Shown here one piece after another: positions 9,702 through 19,578 of a stretch of 64,000 bases of DNA. Where the stretch lies: contig CAVWLB010000003.1 of NCBI GenBank assembly GCA_963755695.1, positions 248,001 through 312,000 of the forward strand, read 5' to 3'. Numbering within the stretch: the stretch's first letter is position 1; the number at the start of each line of letters is the position of its first letter. The position numbers and the translations under genes are program-made. The notes under the pieces were generated by a model. That model had not been told where the DNA came from. It worked only from the letters and a program-made list of their open reading frames with translations, and did no database searches. The stretch comes from QHWT01 sp963755695 (GTDB taxonomy: Bacteria; Acidobacteriota; Vicinamibacteria; Vicinamibacterales; 2-12-FULL-66-21).

Positions 9702-12700
9702 ATGGGTCACCGCATTGCGCTGATCGTGGCGCTCCTCGCCGCGGCGGCCGGCCAGGCCGCAGCCGAGCGCCTGCCGGTCAGGGCCTACACCGTCGACAAC
9801 GGCCTCGCCCACAACCGCGTCAAGCGCATCGTCCAGGACTCCCGCGGGTTTCTCTGGTTCTGCACCGCTGACGGCCTGAGCCGCTTCGACGGCACCCAGT
9901 TCACCAACTATCAGAACGAGGACGGACTGCTGGCGCCGTCCATCAACGACATCGTTGAAGGGCGCGACGGCATCTACTGGGTCGCGACGAACAGTGACGG
10001 CGTGTTTCGGTTCGACCCGGCCGCTGGCACGACAGCCACCGCGCAGGATGTGAAAGCGTCGAAGTTCACGCGGTATGCCGTCGGCACCGAGCCGATCACG
10101 AATCGCGTGAATGTGCTCTACCGCGATCCGGCCGCCGGCATCCTGTGGGCCGGCACTGATGGTGGACTGTTCGCGCTGAACGAAGCACAACGCGACGCCT
10201 CGTTTCGGCTGATGCTCCTTGGCATTCCTGGTCATCCCGACATTCAGGTGCCGGTGTGGGCGATCGTCAAGGACCACGCGGACACGCTGTGGCTGGGGAC
10301 CAAGTATGGACTCGTCAGGCGATTCCCCGACGGAAGCCTTCTGCATTTCCAGGTGCAGCCCTCGGCAACCGACGACAACGTCTCGAACCTGCTCGCGGCC
10401 CACGACGGGACACTCTGGGTCGGCCACCGCGCCGGGTTGATCGCGTTCAAGCCGAAGCCGGATTCTGCCGTCACGAGTGAGCGCGGGATCACGCGTCCCC
10501 TGCCAGCCGACGCTCGTCATTACACGACCCAAGACGGATTGGACGACAACAACATCCTGGCCGTGCATGAATCCGCGGACGGAAGTCTCTGGATTCGGAC
10601 ATTCGGGCCCGGCTTGACCAGATTCGACGGCAAGGTCTTCCGTACTTATCGGACGGCGCCACATGTCAGCGACAGCGGCCGCTCGATAACCGAGGACCGC
10701 GAGGGCAATCTCTGGCTGGGCACGACCGCTCTTGGCGCCATCAAGATCACGAAGCATGGCTGGACGACCTACGGTGAGCCCGAGGGTCTCGGAGCGGCCG
10801 TGACCTGGATCTTTGAAACGCCGGCGGGTGCGCTGTTCGTCGGCAGCAGCATGTGGCGGGTGAGCCGCTTCGATGGCGCGGCATTCACGACGCTGAGGCC
10901 GGGGTTGCCCGCCAGCATTACCGACGCCAGCTGGCGCGACGTGAACAACGTCATGCAGGATCACCTCGGTGACTGGTGGATCGGGACGCGCTCAGGCCTT
11001 TACCGCTTCGGAAAGACCCGCCGCTTCGAAGACCTCGCCGGCGCGCATCCTGCAGCGGTCTACACGGCGCGGAACGGCCTGGCGAACGATGACGTAACGC
11101 GCGTGTTCGAGGACTCGCGCGGCGACGTCTGGATCGCGTCGTGGGTTCCGGCGCGGGATGTCCTGGTCCGGTGGGAACGCGCCACGGGACGGTTTCATCA
11201 CTACTCGGACGCCGAAGGCCTCAGGCCGTTCACAACTGTCGTAGCATTTGCCGAAGACGGCGCTGGCAACGTATGGGTGGGTTTTCGCGAGGGTGGGCTC
11301 GCGCGGTATCGCGGTGGCCGCTTCTCGATGGTGGAACGCGACGACGGTGTGCCGATTGGAAGCATCAACGGCCTCTACCGCGACGCGTCCGGCCGCATCT
11401 GGGCCGCCGGTACTCGCGGCCCCTTGCATCGCGTCGACCATCCTGACGCGGAACGCCCACGCGCGATCGGCTACACCAAGGCTGACGGGCTGGGGAGCGA
11501 CTTCGCCAACGCCGTCATCGGCGATTCAGCCGGGCGCATCTATGTCGGCACCAGCCGGGGGATCGATCGCCTCGACCCGGCGACCGGACGGATCAAACAC
11601 TACTCGACAGCCGATGGCCTGACCGGCGGCGAGTTCAAGGCCGCCTTGCGCGATCGAACCGGTACGCTCTGGTTCTGCACGACGACCGGGCTGTTGCGGC
11701 TGGTTCCTGAAGCCGATCCGAGTGTGCAGCCGACGCCCGTCTTGATCGGCGCCCTGCGTGTGGCCGGTCTCGCGCGCCCGCTCTCCGCACTGGGAGAGAG
11801 CAACGTCGCCAATCTCCGCTTGAAGGCCGACGAGAACAACATCCAGATTGACTTCTTCGCGATCGGTTTAAGGACGGGCGAGGCGCCTCGCTATCGATAC
11901 AAACTGGAAGGAGCCGTAGCTGATTGGAGCCCGGTGTCTCCACAGCGCACCGTCAATTACGCGAGCCTCGCGCCAGGCTCTTACCGGTTCCTGGTGACGG
12001 CGGTCGAGACAGACGGGACCGAGAGCCTGTCGCCGGCGACGGTCGCGTTCCAGATCCTGCCTCCAATCTGGCGTCGATGGTGGTTCCGGGCCCTCGCGTC
12101 GTTGATCGTCGCCTCGGCCGTGACGGCGCTGGCGACCTATCGGTACCGCCGCGCCCGCGCGCTGCGCGAGAGCGAGAACCGGTTCCGCACGCTCGCCGAA
12201 ACCGCGTCCGACGCCATTATCACCATTGATGAACACAGCCGGATTGTCCTCGTCAACCAGGCGGCGGAGAAGATCTTCGGCTACACGCGGGAGGAACTGA
12301 TCGGCGCCGATCTGACCAGCCTGATGCCGGAGTCCCTGCGCGACCGTCATCACGCGGGATTCACGAGGTACATGCAGACCGGCCGGCGAAACATGGCGTG
12401 GGACGCGATCGAGCTGCCTGGCCTTCACAAGGGCGGCCACGAGGTGCCGCTCGAGATTTCGTTTGGCGAGTTCACGCGAAACGGCCAGCGCTTCTTCACT
12501 GGGATCGCGCGTGACATCACGGAGCGCAAGCGGACCGAGGAGGCCCTGCGAAAGAGCCGCGAAGAGCGGCTTGGGGAGCTCGAGCGCGTTCGCAAGCGCA
12601 TCGCCACTGACCTTCACGACGACATTGGATCGAGCCTGACGCGCATCTCATTGCTCGGCGAAATCGTCAGGCAACGGGTCGGCAGCGCCGACAAGACCCT

Positions 12701-13262
12701 CCTCGAACCGCTCTCGTCCATTGCCACGCAGTCGCGCGAGCTCGTCGACTCCATGAGCGACATCGTGTGGGCCATCAATCCCACGAAGGATCACCTCAGC
12801 GATCTCTCGCAGCGCATGCGGCGGTTCGCGAGCGACGTGCTGACCGCGCGCCAGATCGAGTTCCGGTTCAAGACACCCGCTCGCGAACATGACATCAGCA
12901 TGGGAGCCAACATCCGCCGCGAGCTGTTCCTACTCTTCAAGGAAGCCGTCAACAACCTGGTACGCCATTCCGGCTGCACCGAGGCCGCCCTCGAGCTCCG
13001 TGCGGAGCCCGAGGGCGTGGTGCTCATCGTGAGTGACAACGGGCGGGGCTTCGACGTCGCCCTGGCCGGCGACGGCCACGGTCTTCAGAGCATGCGCGAG
13101 CGGACCGAAGGCCTCGGGGGGCACTTCGAGATCGTCACCCACAGTGGCCGCGGCACGCTGCTCACCTTTAGAATCCCGTTCGCCGGGCACGGACCGTCGG
13201 AGTCCCTACATGAATATGCGGTGACGAAACGGCATGCCGCGGGTAAGGTTGAGGGCAGATGA
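9702..13262 (+). CDS. Propeller-sensor histidine kinase with PAS domain
   Basis: A 1186-residue hybrid-type sensor. Signal peptide (about 1-21); then a large periplasmic two-component-propeller region with repeats such as GFLWFCTADGLSRFDG and GTLWVGHRAGL; a Y_Y_Y domain (YRYKLEGAVADWSPV ... VNYASLAPGSYRF); one transmembrane helix near residue 790; a PAS domain at about 830-950; a HisKA_3 H-box near 970 (DLHDDIGSSLTRISLLGE); and an HATPase with N-box EAVNNLVRHSG, G1 DNGRGFD and G2 GHGLQSM. The His in DLHDD is the phosphorylation site. The stop overlaps the start of the response regulator (ATGA), so both are translated together. Family propellers often sense oligosaccharides; the ligand here is unknown. 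Confidence 0.92.
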   Translation: MGHRIALIVALLAAAAGQAAAERLPVRAYTVDNGLAHNRVKRIVQDSRGFLWFCTADGLSRFDGTQFTNYQNEDGLLAPSINDIVEGRDGIYWVATNSDGVFRFDPAAGTTATAQDVKASKFTRYAVGTEPITNRVNVLYRDPAAGILWAGTDGGLFALNEAQRDASFRLMLLGIPGHPDIQVPVWAIVKDHADTLWLGTKYGLVRRFPDGSLLHFQVQPSATDDNVSNLLAAHDGTLWVGHRAGLIAFKPKPDSAVTSERGITRPLPADARHYTTQDGLDDNNILAVHESADGSLWIRTFGPGLTRFDGKVFRTYRTAPHVSDSGRSITEDREGNLWLGTTALGAIKITKHGWTTYGEPEGLGAAVTWIFETPAGALFVGSSMWRVSRFDGAAFTTLRPGLPASITDASWRDVNNVMQDHLGDWWIGTRSGLYRFGKTRRFEDLAGAHPAAVYTARNGLANDDVTRVFEDSRGDVWIASWVPARDVLVRWERATGRFHHYSDAEGLRPFTTVVAFAEDGAGNVWVGFREGGLARYRGGRFSMVERDDGVPIGSINGLYRDASGRIWAAGTRGPLHRVDHPDAERPRAIGYTKADGLGSDFANAVIGDSAGRIYVGTSRGIDRLDPATGRIKHYSTADGLTGGEFKAALRDRTGTLWFCTTTGLLRLVPEADPSVQPTPVLIGALRVAGLARPLSALGESNVANLRLKADENNIQIDFFAIGLRTGEAPRYRYKLEGAVADWSPVSPQRTVNYASLAPGSYRFLVTAVETDGTESLSPATVAFQILPPIWRRWWFRALASLIVASAVTALATYRYRRARALRESENRFRTLAETASDAIITIDEHSRIVLVNQAAEKIFGYTREELIGADLTSLMPESLRDRHHAGFTRYMQTGRRNMAWDAIELPGLHKGGHEVPLEISFGEFTRNGQRFFTGIARDITERKRTEEALRKSREERLGELERVRKRIATDLHDDIGSSLTRISLLGEIVRQRVGSADKTLLEPLSSIATQSRELVDSMSDIVWAINPTKDHLSDLSQRMRRFASDVLTARQIEFRFKTPAREHDISMGANIRRELFLLFKEAVNNLVRHSGCTEAALELRAEPEGVVLIVSDNGRGFDVALAGDGHGLQSMRERTEGLGGHFEIVTHSGRGTLLTFRIPFAGHGPSESLHEYAVTKRHAAGKVEGR

Positions 13263-13915
13263 CAACGCCACCCCCAGCCCCCGCGATAAAAGTCGCGATT
13301 GTCGAAGACGAGCGGGAGATCCGCGAATGCCTGGCGCTGCTGGTGAACGGCACCGAGGGCTACACCTGCACTGGCAGCTATCGCAGCATGGAAGAGGCGC
13401 TCGAAAGGATTGCCCGCCACGTGCCGGACGTGGTGCTCTCCGATATCGGGCTACCCGGCATGAGCGGTATCGACGGGGTCAGGCTACTCAAGGAGCGTTA
13501 TCCGAACCTGCTCGTCTTGATGCTGACGGTTTACGACGACGACGAGCGTATCTTCGACGCGATGTGTGCGGGAGCATGCGGCTACCTGCTGAAGAAGACC
13601 CCGCCGGCGCGGCTGCTCGATAGCCTCAGAGAGGTAGTCGCCGGAGGCGCGCCAATGTCTCCGGAAGTCGCGCGCCGGGTAATCGCCTTGTTCCGCGAAA
13701 TCCGCCCCCCCGAACGAGCGGACTATCACCTCACGCCGCACGAGACACGGCTGCTGAAGTTGTTCGTCGAAGGGCACAACTACAAGACCGCCGCCGCGGA
13801 ACTGCGGGTCTCGGTCAACACCGTCAATTTCCACGTGCGCAGCATCTACGACAAGCTGCAGGTCCACTCACGTTCTGAGGCAGTCGTAAAGGCACTCCTC
13901 AATCGGCTGGTCTGA
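13259..13915 (+). CDS. LuxR/NarL-type response regulator
   Basis: 218 residues. Receiver domain with acidic pair EDE near the start, phospho-acceptor Asp62 in VVLSDIGLPGMSG, the conserved Thr in MLTVYDDD, and Lys in GYLLKKT. C-terminal LuxR-type helix-turn-helix begins at LTPHETRLLKLF and runs through AAAELRVSVNTVNFHVRSIYDKL. It is translationally coupled to the upstream kinase, which is its obvious partner. Target genes are not evident; no repeated operator is seen nearby. Confidence 0.93.
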   Translation: MTTPPPAPAIKVAIVEDEREIRECLALLVNGTEGYTCTGSYRSMEEALERIARHVPDVVLSDIGLPGMSGIDGVRLLKERYPNLLVLMLTVYDDDERIFDAMCAGACGYLLKKTPPARLLDSLREVVAGGAPMSPEVARRVIALFREIRPPERADYHLTPHETRLLKLFVEGHNYKTAAAELRVSVNTVNFHVRSIYDKLQVHSRSEAVVKALLNRLV

Positions 13916-13949
13916 ACGCTAGCGCCGGACGGCGGGTCGACTCGAAGAA

Positions 13950-14000
13950 CCTGAGAACCCGAGCACGAGCACCCGAGAACCCGAGCACCCGAGAACCCTT
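13950..14000. repeat. Short degenerate tandem repeat (CCCGAGAA/CCCGAGCA)
   Basis: The words GAGAACCCGAGCAC and CCGAGAACCC follow each other about five times in 50 bases between the response regulator and the next small gene. It has no CRISPR architecture (no spacers of constant length). The remaining 80 bases up to 14080 hold only the leader of the next gene. Confidence 0.6.
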
Positions 14001-14080
14001 GTGTATCTGCGCCGTTTTTCGTAAACTCCCGTCCAATTCGTGACCCTCGTTCGGCCCGGACAGGTTGCAAGGGAGGCTGA

Positions 14081-14311
14081 ATGATGTCCGTCACTCGCCA
14101 GCACTTCACCAGTCAGCAGGCGCCCTGCGGCAAGGTCGTCGACGCGGACGACTACGAAGACCGCGACGACGAAGCCCTTCTCACGCAGGAAATCGATTAC
14201 GCGTGCGGATGCATGTGCATCGTGCACACGTACCACGACGGCAGCGTCGCCTGCAAAGTTGTCCACCACAACGGCACAATCCTGAAAGAGGAACTCCTCA
14301 CGGCGGAGTGA
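14081..14311 (+). CDS. Small cysteine-containing hypothetical protein
   Basis: 76 residues, acidic, with Cys in APCGKV and a C-G-C-x-C cluster (YACGCMCIVHTYHDG) that could bind a metal. ATG preceded by a GGGAGG-like site 7 bases upstream. The composition and third-base GC match the neighbours, and it ends 43 bases before frdA on the same strand, so it may be the first gene of the fumarate reductase transcript. No family recognised. Confidence 0.5.
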   Translation: MMSVTRQHFTSQQAPCGKVVDADDYEDRDDEALLTQEIDYACGCMCIVHTYHDGSVACKVVHHNGTILKEELLTAE

Positions 14312-14354
14312 ACCACGAATCCGTCTGTTCCGACGGAGGACTCGAGGTGCGGCA

Positions 14355-16156
14355 GTGACCCCGGCATTCGATGTAGTCCTGGTCGGCGGTGGAGGTGCCG
14401 GGTTACGCGCCGCCATTGCTCTCGCGGAAACCTCCCCGCGCCTGCGCATCGCGGTCGTCTCGAAGGTGTACCCGATGCGCAGCCACACCGTCTCTGCGGA
14501 GGGCGGGGCCGCCGGCGTCGTCGCGCCGCGACGACAGCCTGGACGAGCACTGCTACGACACCATCTCCGGCGGCGACTGGCTCGGCGACCAGGACGCCAT
14601 TGAAGCCTTCGTCAAGGAAGCGCCGCAGGAGCTGCTCCGCCTCGAGCACTGGGGCTGCCCGTGGAGCCGCGAACCCGACGGTCGCGTCGCGGTGAGACCG
14701 TTTGGCGGCATGAAGAAGATGCGGACGTGGTTTGCGGCCGACAAGACCGGCTTCCACATGCTCCACACGCTTTTCCAGACCTCCCTCAAGTACACCAGCG
14801 TCGTCCGGTACGACGAGTGGTTCGTGACAAAACTTCTCGTCGACGATGGCGTCGTCCAGGGAGTGGTGGCCCTCGAGCTGGCGACCGGACGAATCGAGGC
14901 CATTACGGCTCGCGCCGTGATCCTGTGCACCGGAGGATGCGGCAAGGTGTTCCCGTTCACGACGAATGCGGCGATCAAGACCGGCGACGGGATGGCGCTG
15001 GCTTATCGAGCCGGCGCACCGCTGAAGGACATGGAGTTCGTCCAGTACCATCCCACGGGGCTCCCCTTCACCGGCATTCTGATCACCGAGGCGGCGCGCG
15101 CCGAAGGTGGCTATCTGATTAATAAAGATGGCTACCGCTACCTGCAGGACTACGCGCTCGGCAAGCCGCAGCCAAAACCGGTCCTGCGATCGATGGAGCT
15201 GGGCCCGCGCGATCGATTGTCACAGGCGTTCATGAAAGAGCTGGAGAAGGGGCGCACGATTGAAACGCCGTACGGCCATGTCGTCTACCTCGATCTCCGG
15301 CATCTGGGCGAGCAGTTGATCAACCGCAAGCTGCCGTTCGTGCGCGAACTGTGCTTGAAGTATCAGAATATCGATCCGATCAGAGAACTGATACCCGTGC
15401 GGCCGGTCGTGCATTACATGATGGGCGGCGTCCATACCGACATCAACGGTGCGACACCATTGCCAGGTCTTTACGCCGCCGGCGAGGTCGCCTGCGTCAG
15501 CATCAACGGCGCCAATCGCCTCGGGTCGAACTCCCTTCCGGAGTTGCTGGTGTTCGGCGCCCGCGCAGGCCACGCCGCAGCCGACTACGTGGCCCGCGCC
15601 CGGGAGCCCGGCGCAAGCGTCAACGCCCAAATCAAGGACGAGCAGCGGCGGCTCGAAGGCGAGATGCTGCAGCAGCGCGGCCGGGAGCGGATCGCCGACC
15701 TCCGCGCAGGCTATGCAGTCGACCATGGAGGACGGTGCGGGCATCTACCGGTCGGGCGCGGCACTGCAGCGAAGCGTGGCGGCACTGCGCGAGCTGCAGG
15801 CGCGGGCCCTCGACCTCCGCATCGAGGACGACAGCCGCACGTTCAACACCGAGCGCATTGCCGCGCTGGAGCTCTCGTTCATGCTCGATGTTGCGGAAGC
15901 GATCGTCACCTCCGCGCTGCGGCGTGAGGAATCGCGCGGCGCGCACCAGCGAACGGATTTTCCCGCACGCGACGATTGGCGATATCTGGCGCACTCGCTG
16001 GCGACGCGTCAGGCGGACGGATCATGTCGCGTCGAGTATCTACCGGTGACGATCACCCGCTGGCCGCCAGGCGAGCGGGTCTATGGCGAGGTACCTTCCG
16101 ATGAGCGAGCAGATTACGTTGCGCGTCGCGCGGTACCGTCCGGAGAAAGAGTCTGA
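14355..16156 (+). CDS. frdA: Fumarate reductase flavoprotein subunit FrdA (frameshifts)
   Basis: Catalytic FAD subunit of a membrane-bound fumarate reductase/succinate dehydrogenase. GTG start preceded by GAGG. The dinucleotide motif is GGGGAGLRAAI; the FAD-linkage His lies in MRSHTVSAEGG; then ADKTGFHMLHTLFQTS, the substrate-site stretch MEFVQYHPTGLP, and HGANRLGSNSL-like GANRLGSNSLPELLVFGARAG with capping domain and RESRGAHQR-like EESRGAHQRTDFP. This matches the E. coli FrdA layout closely. Indels sit near 14526 and 15710. The natural end was probably a TGA at 16102 overlapping the frdB start (ATGA); another indel just before would explain the present tail to 16156. All key residues are present, so the enzyme is probably functional. 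Confidence 0.88.
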
Positions 16157-16845
16157 AGCGACCTTCGATGAGTTCGAGCTTCCCTGTCCAACAGACTGGG
16201 TGGTGCTCGATGGACTGAACCACATCAAGGACCGCCTGGACGGGACCCTGTCCTACCGTTGGTCGTGCCGGATGGGTATCTGCGGCAGCTGCGGAATGCT
16301 GGTGAATGGCGAGCCGAGGCTGGCGTGCGCCACGTTTCTCGCCGAGTACCTGCCCGGGCCGGTGCGCGTTGAACCGCTTCGCAACTTTCCCGTCATCCGT
16401 GATCTGGTGGTCGAGATCGGGGACTTCATGGCAAAGCTGGCGCGCGTCAAGCCGTGGATCGTGCGCCAGGTCGAGAAGCCGTTGTCCGAGGGTGAATACC
16501 GGCAGACGCCCGACGAGTTGGACGAATACAAGCAGTTCAGCATGTGCATCAACTGCATGCTGTGCTATTCGGCCTGCCCCATCTACGGCCTGGATCCACA
16601 CTTCATTGGACCGGCGGCCATCGCGCTCGCGCAACGCTACAACCTCGATAGCCGCGACGAAGGTGCGGCGGAACGCATGCGAGTGCTGTCCGAACACGAC
16701 GGCATCTGGGGCTGCACGTTCGTTGGCGAGTGCACGAAGGTCTGTCCGAAACACGTTGATCCGGCCGGCGCGATTCAGCAATACAAGCTGCAATCCGCGC
16801 TCGACTGGGTCAAGACGTTCGTCACTGCCGAGGGCCGCACAATGA
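16101..16845 (+). CDS. frdB: Fumarate reductase iron-sulfur subunit FrdB
   Basis: About 248 residues. Electron-transfer subunit carrying three clusters, all visible: [2Fe-2S] ligands in CRMGICGSCG plus a later Cys (RLACATF); [4Fe-4S] in CINCMLCYSACP; [3Fe-4S] in CTFVGECTKVCPKH. The ATG at 16101 has CGAGG nine bases upstream and gives the natural MSEQITLRV start; an in-frame ATG at 16083 is less likely. The expected stop is the TGA inside the frdC ATGA at 16842-16845, but in the given sequence the frame runs straight into frdC. A lost base near the end is more likely than a real FrdB-FrdC fusion. Confidence 0.88.
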
Positions 16846-17263
16846 ACCACAACACTGCGTATACGCCGTATCATCCGCGCTGGCATCGGACACACATCTC
16901 AACCTACTGGTGGCTCGGACGGTGGTCGTACTTCCTGTTCATCCTGCGCGAGCTGAGCAGCCTCCCTGTGGCGTGGTTCGTTGTTTATCTTTTGGCGCTG
17001 GTCAGCGCGCTCAGCCGGAGCGAAGGGGCTTACCAGGAGTTTCTGGCATGGTCGCAGCAACCGCTGGTGCTGCTGGTGAACATCGTCAGCTTCGCTGTTC
17101 CTGGTCCTGCACGCTATCACCTGGTTCAACCTGGCGCCGCAGGCGATGGTCGTCCACGTTGGCAGGAAGCGTCTGCCGGGATCCCTGATCGCCGCATCGA
17201 ATTATCTGGCGCTGGTCGTGCGTGTCAGCGATCATTTTCGGGCTCATTCTGATTCGGTGGTGA
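16842..17263 (+). CDS. frdC: Fumarate reductase membrane anchor FrdC (two frameshifts)
   Basis: Quinone-binding membrane anchor of the FrdABCD type. Begins MNHNTAYTPYHPRWHRTHIS, continues STYWWLGRWSYFLFILRELSSLPVAWFV (helix 1) and QQPLVLLVNIVSFA (helix 2). An indel near 17096 moves the frame to LFLVLHAITWFNLAPQAMVV, and another near 17221 to VSAIIFGLILIRW then TGA (helix 3). Reassembled in this way it has the three helices and about 135 residues of the E. coli protein. Three bases separate its stop from frdD. Confidence 0.8.
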
Positions 17264-17266
17264 TCC

Positions 17267-17623
17267 ATGTACGCGAAGCGACCGATTGAACCCTTCCTCT
17301 GGCTGCTCTTCAGCGCCGGCGGTGTCATGGCCGCGCTGTTCTTTCCCGCGTTGCTGTTCCTCTTCGGGGTGGCCTTCCCCCTCGGCTGGCTTCCGCCGCC
17401 AACGCACGATCACCTGCTGGGGATTGTCAGTCATCCACTGACGCGGCTCGTGCTGTTCGGCGTGTGCTCGCTCTCACTCTTCCACTGGGCGCACCGCTTC
17501 CGCTACACGCTTTACGACGGCCTGCAGATCAAGCACCTCGACGAAGTGATCAATTCCGTCTGCTACGGCGGAGCGGTGCTGGGCACGCTCATCGCTGCCT
17601 ACGTCATGTGGCGCGTGCCGTAG
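17267..17623 (+). CDS. frdD: Fumarate reductase membrane anchor FrdD
   Basis: 118 residues, the same length as E. coli FrdD (119). Three hydrophobic helices (FLWLLFSAGGVMAALFFPAL; LTRLVLFGVCSLSLFHWAHR; VCYGGAVLGTLIAAYVMW) and the family His in FHWAHRFRYTLYDGLQ. ATG follows a GGTGG-like site that overlaps the frdC stop. With FrdC it anchors the FrdAB head and binds the quinol. The complete frdABCD order indicates a quinol:fumarate reductase working in anaerobic respiration, though reversal to succinate oxidation cannot be excluded from sequence. Confidence 0.88.
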   Translation: MYAKRPIEPFLWLLFSAGGVMAALFFPALLFLFGVAFPLGWLPPPTHDHLLGIVSHPLTRLVLFGVCSLSLFHWAHRFRYTLYDGLQIKHLDEVINSVCYGGAVLGTLIAAYVMWRVP

Positions 17624-17648
17624 AGCGATGCGCCGATCTCTCAGGCGA

Positions 17649-18588
17649 CTAATTGCGCAAGTAGGGATCCAGAAACGCGAACACGTCCGGCTCCCATGCC
17701 GCGACGCTGTTGTTCGGGAAGTCGTGACCATCGTCGGGGGTCTGTCCCACGGGCGGATAGATCTCGAGACGATGCGGTTTTCCAAGACGCGCCAGTTCGG
17801 CATCCAGCGCTTTGCCCAGACCCGTGGAGTAGTCGTTTGCGGCGTGTATGAAGAACATCGGAACCGAAGTGCCATCCACCGCCCGGAGAAGGCGTGCTCG
17901 AAGGTCCGCTGACCGATCCCAACTGTAGCCGGCGCCGGAGAAGATCACTGCGGCTCGGAGCGAGGGCTCGCGTTCGGCCATCAACACCGCGAGCGAACCG
18001 CCGAACGAATGGCCGACCACTGCCACTCGGTGCGAATCCACGTAGGGGAGCTGGCGGAGGCGCGCCAGAGCGGCGAGAGCGTCCAACATCTCGCGCCCTT
18101 CCAGTAGCTTCAGCTGTAATGCATTCCTCTCGTTCTGGCCGTGCGCCGCCGCTGCCTCGTTCATCAGATCGATTGCGTTTTTCCCGGCTTTTGTCGAGGG
18201 ACCAACGCCTCGCCGGAACAGATACAGCAACACGTAACCGTGACGGGCGAACACGGGCCCGACGGTCTCCGCCATCTGCTCGTACAGGTCCCAGCCGCTC
18301 GAGCTCTTCGCGAGTGCGGCCGCTGCCGTGATTGACCAGCACGGCAGGGAAACGCCCGCTCCCCAGTGGCCGCCAGATCCATGCTTCCAACGTGACGTTC
18401 CCGCTCTTGACGGCAATTCTTGTTGGCCCTGATTGCGCCGGATCGGCGCCAATGGTGACCGCGCTCTTTCGTGTGCCCAAAGCGTGAGCGGCGACGATCG
18501 CGACGCGGCCGAACAATGGGATCAGCGTCGTGAGCGTCAAAATACAGGCGAGGCGGAGACTTGATGACGTTGCTGCGGTTGGCGCCAT
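17649..18588 (-). CDS. Secreted alpha/beta hydrolase, dienelactone-hydrolase-like (one frameshift)
   Basis: About 312 residues after joining two frames at an indel near 18293. The start has GAAGGGA upstream and gives a signal-like hydrophobic N-terminus. The oxyanion-hole region is FPAVLVNHGSG; the nucleophile elbow is V-G-H-S-F-G-G; the acid is in FIHAANDYS; the His in PDDGHDF. Together these form an intact Ser-Asp-His triad. It belongs to the dienelactone hydrolase/BAAT-type group; substrate unknown. It is convergent with frdD, 25 bases away. Confidence 0.78.
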
Positions 18589-18755
18589 TGTGGTTTCCCT
18601 TCACCCCGCTGCGAATAGCACTCGACACCGACACGAACCAGTCGCTGTTCAGACATTCAACCATCATAGGATCATGATGCTCTCGGCACGCGAATGGCCG
18701 ATTGCGCGGCACCACCTGTTGGCATATTGATGTGCTCGATGCAAGGAAATCGACG

Positions 18756-19511
18756 ATGAATGCCAGAAAAACGAGTGCGTTCAAGGACAAGGTTGGACTG
18801 GTCGTCGGCGGCGCGTCTGGAATGGGCAACGCCGTGGTGGGGTTGCTCCTCGAGGAAGGTGTCCGCACACACGTCTTCGACATCAAGACGACAGCAGACG
18901 GCATGTTCCAGTCGTGCGACGTCCAGGACTACAACCAAGTTCGCCGGTGTGTTCAACAGGTGGTGACGCAGGAAGGCCGGATCGACTTGCTGTTCATCGC
19001 TGCCGGCGTTCATCTCTTTGCCAACATCGAGGACACCAGCATCGAGGAATTCGAACGCGTCCTGTCGATCAATCTGAAGGGGCCGTTCTACGTGTTAAAG
19101 GAAGTCCTCCCGGTGATGAGACAACAGCGGTCCGGCAACGTTGTGATCATGGGATCGGACCAGGTGTTCATCGGCAAGGGATCGAGCGCCGTGTACGGGC
19201 TAAGCAAGGCAGCGCTGGGACAGCTCACGAAAAGTACCGCCATCGACTACGCGCCGTACAACGTCCGGGTGAACTGCATCTGTCCGGGCACCATTGACAC
19301 TCCAATGGTAGGACCGTCCGTGCAGCGATTTCATGAGGCGAGCGGGATGCCGGTCGGCGAGATCTACGAGCTCCTGCGCAAGGCCCAGCCGATCCAGCGT
19401 CTGGGCACGCCCGAGGAAATCGGCAGGGCCGTGATGTTCCTGTTGTCCGACGACTGTCCGTTCATGACCGGAGCGCTCGTCAGCGCTGACGGCGGGTACA
19501 CCTGTCAGTGA
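18756..19511 (+). CDS. Short-chain dehydrogenase/reductase
   Basis: 251 residues. NAD(P)-binding motif GGASGMGNAV (normally TGxxxGxG), the NNAG equivalent as IAAGVH, the active-site Y-x-x-x-K as YGLSK, with a Ser/Asp at the usual Ser position (MGSDQV, so the catalytic Ser may be shifted by one residue), and PGTIDTPM. The ATG with AGGAAA upstream was chosen over an in-frame ATG 54 bases earlier. The ending FLLSDDCPFMTGALVSADGGYT is typical of classical SDRs. Substrate unknown. Confidence 0.85.
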   Translation: MNARKTSAFKDKVGLVVGGASGMGNAVVGLLLEEGVRTHVFDIKTTADGMFQSCDVQDYNQVRRCVQQVVTQEGRIDLLFIAAGVHLFANIEDTSIEEFERVLSINLKGPFYVLKEVLPVMRQQRSGNVVIMGSDQVFIGKGSSAVYGLSKAALGQLTKSTAIDYAPYNVRVNCICPGTIDTPMVGPSVQRFHEASGMPVGEIYELLRKAQPIQRLGTPEEIGRAVMFLLSDDCPFMTGALVSADGGYTCQ

Positions 19512-19578
19512 TCGGATTTAGAAACAGTGGCGCCATGGTGGCTCGAAGCACGAGCTCGATTGGGCAAACGGACGCGAT

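Noticed and set aside
13950..14000. CRISPR array
   Set aside because: Units are only 9-10 bases, contiguous and degenerate, without spacers; no cas genes in the window.
16101..17263. True FrdB-FrdC fusion protein
   Set aside because: The ATGA overlap one frame away, normal lengths of both parts and two further indels in frdC favour sequencing error.
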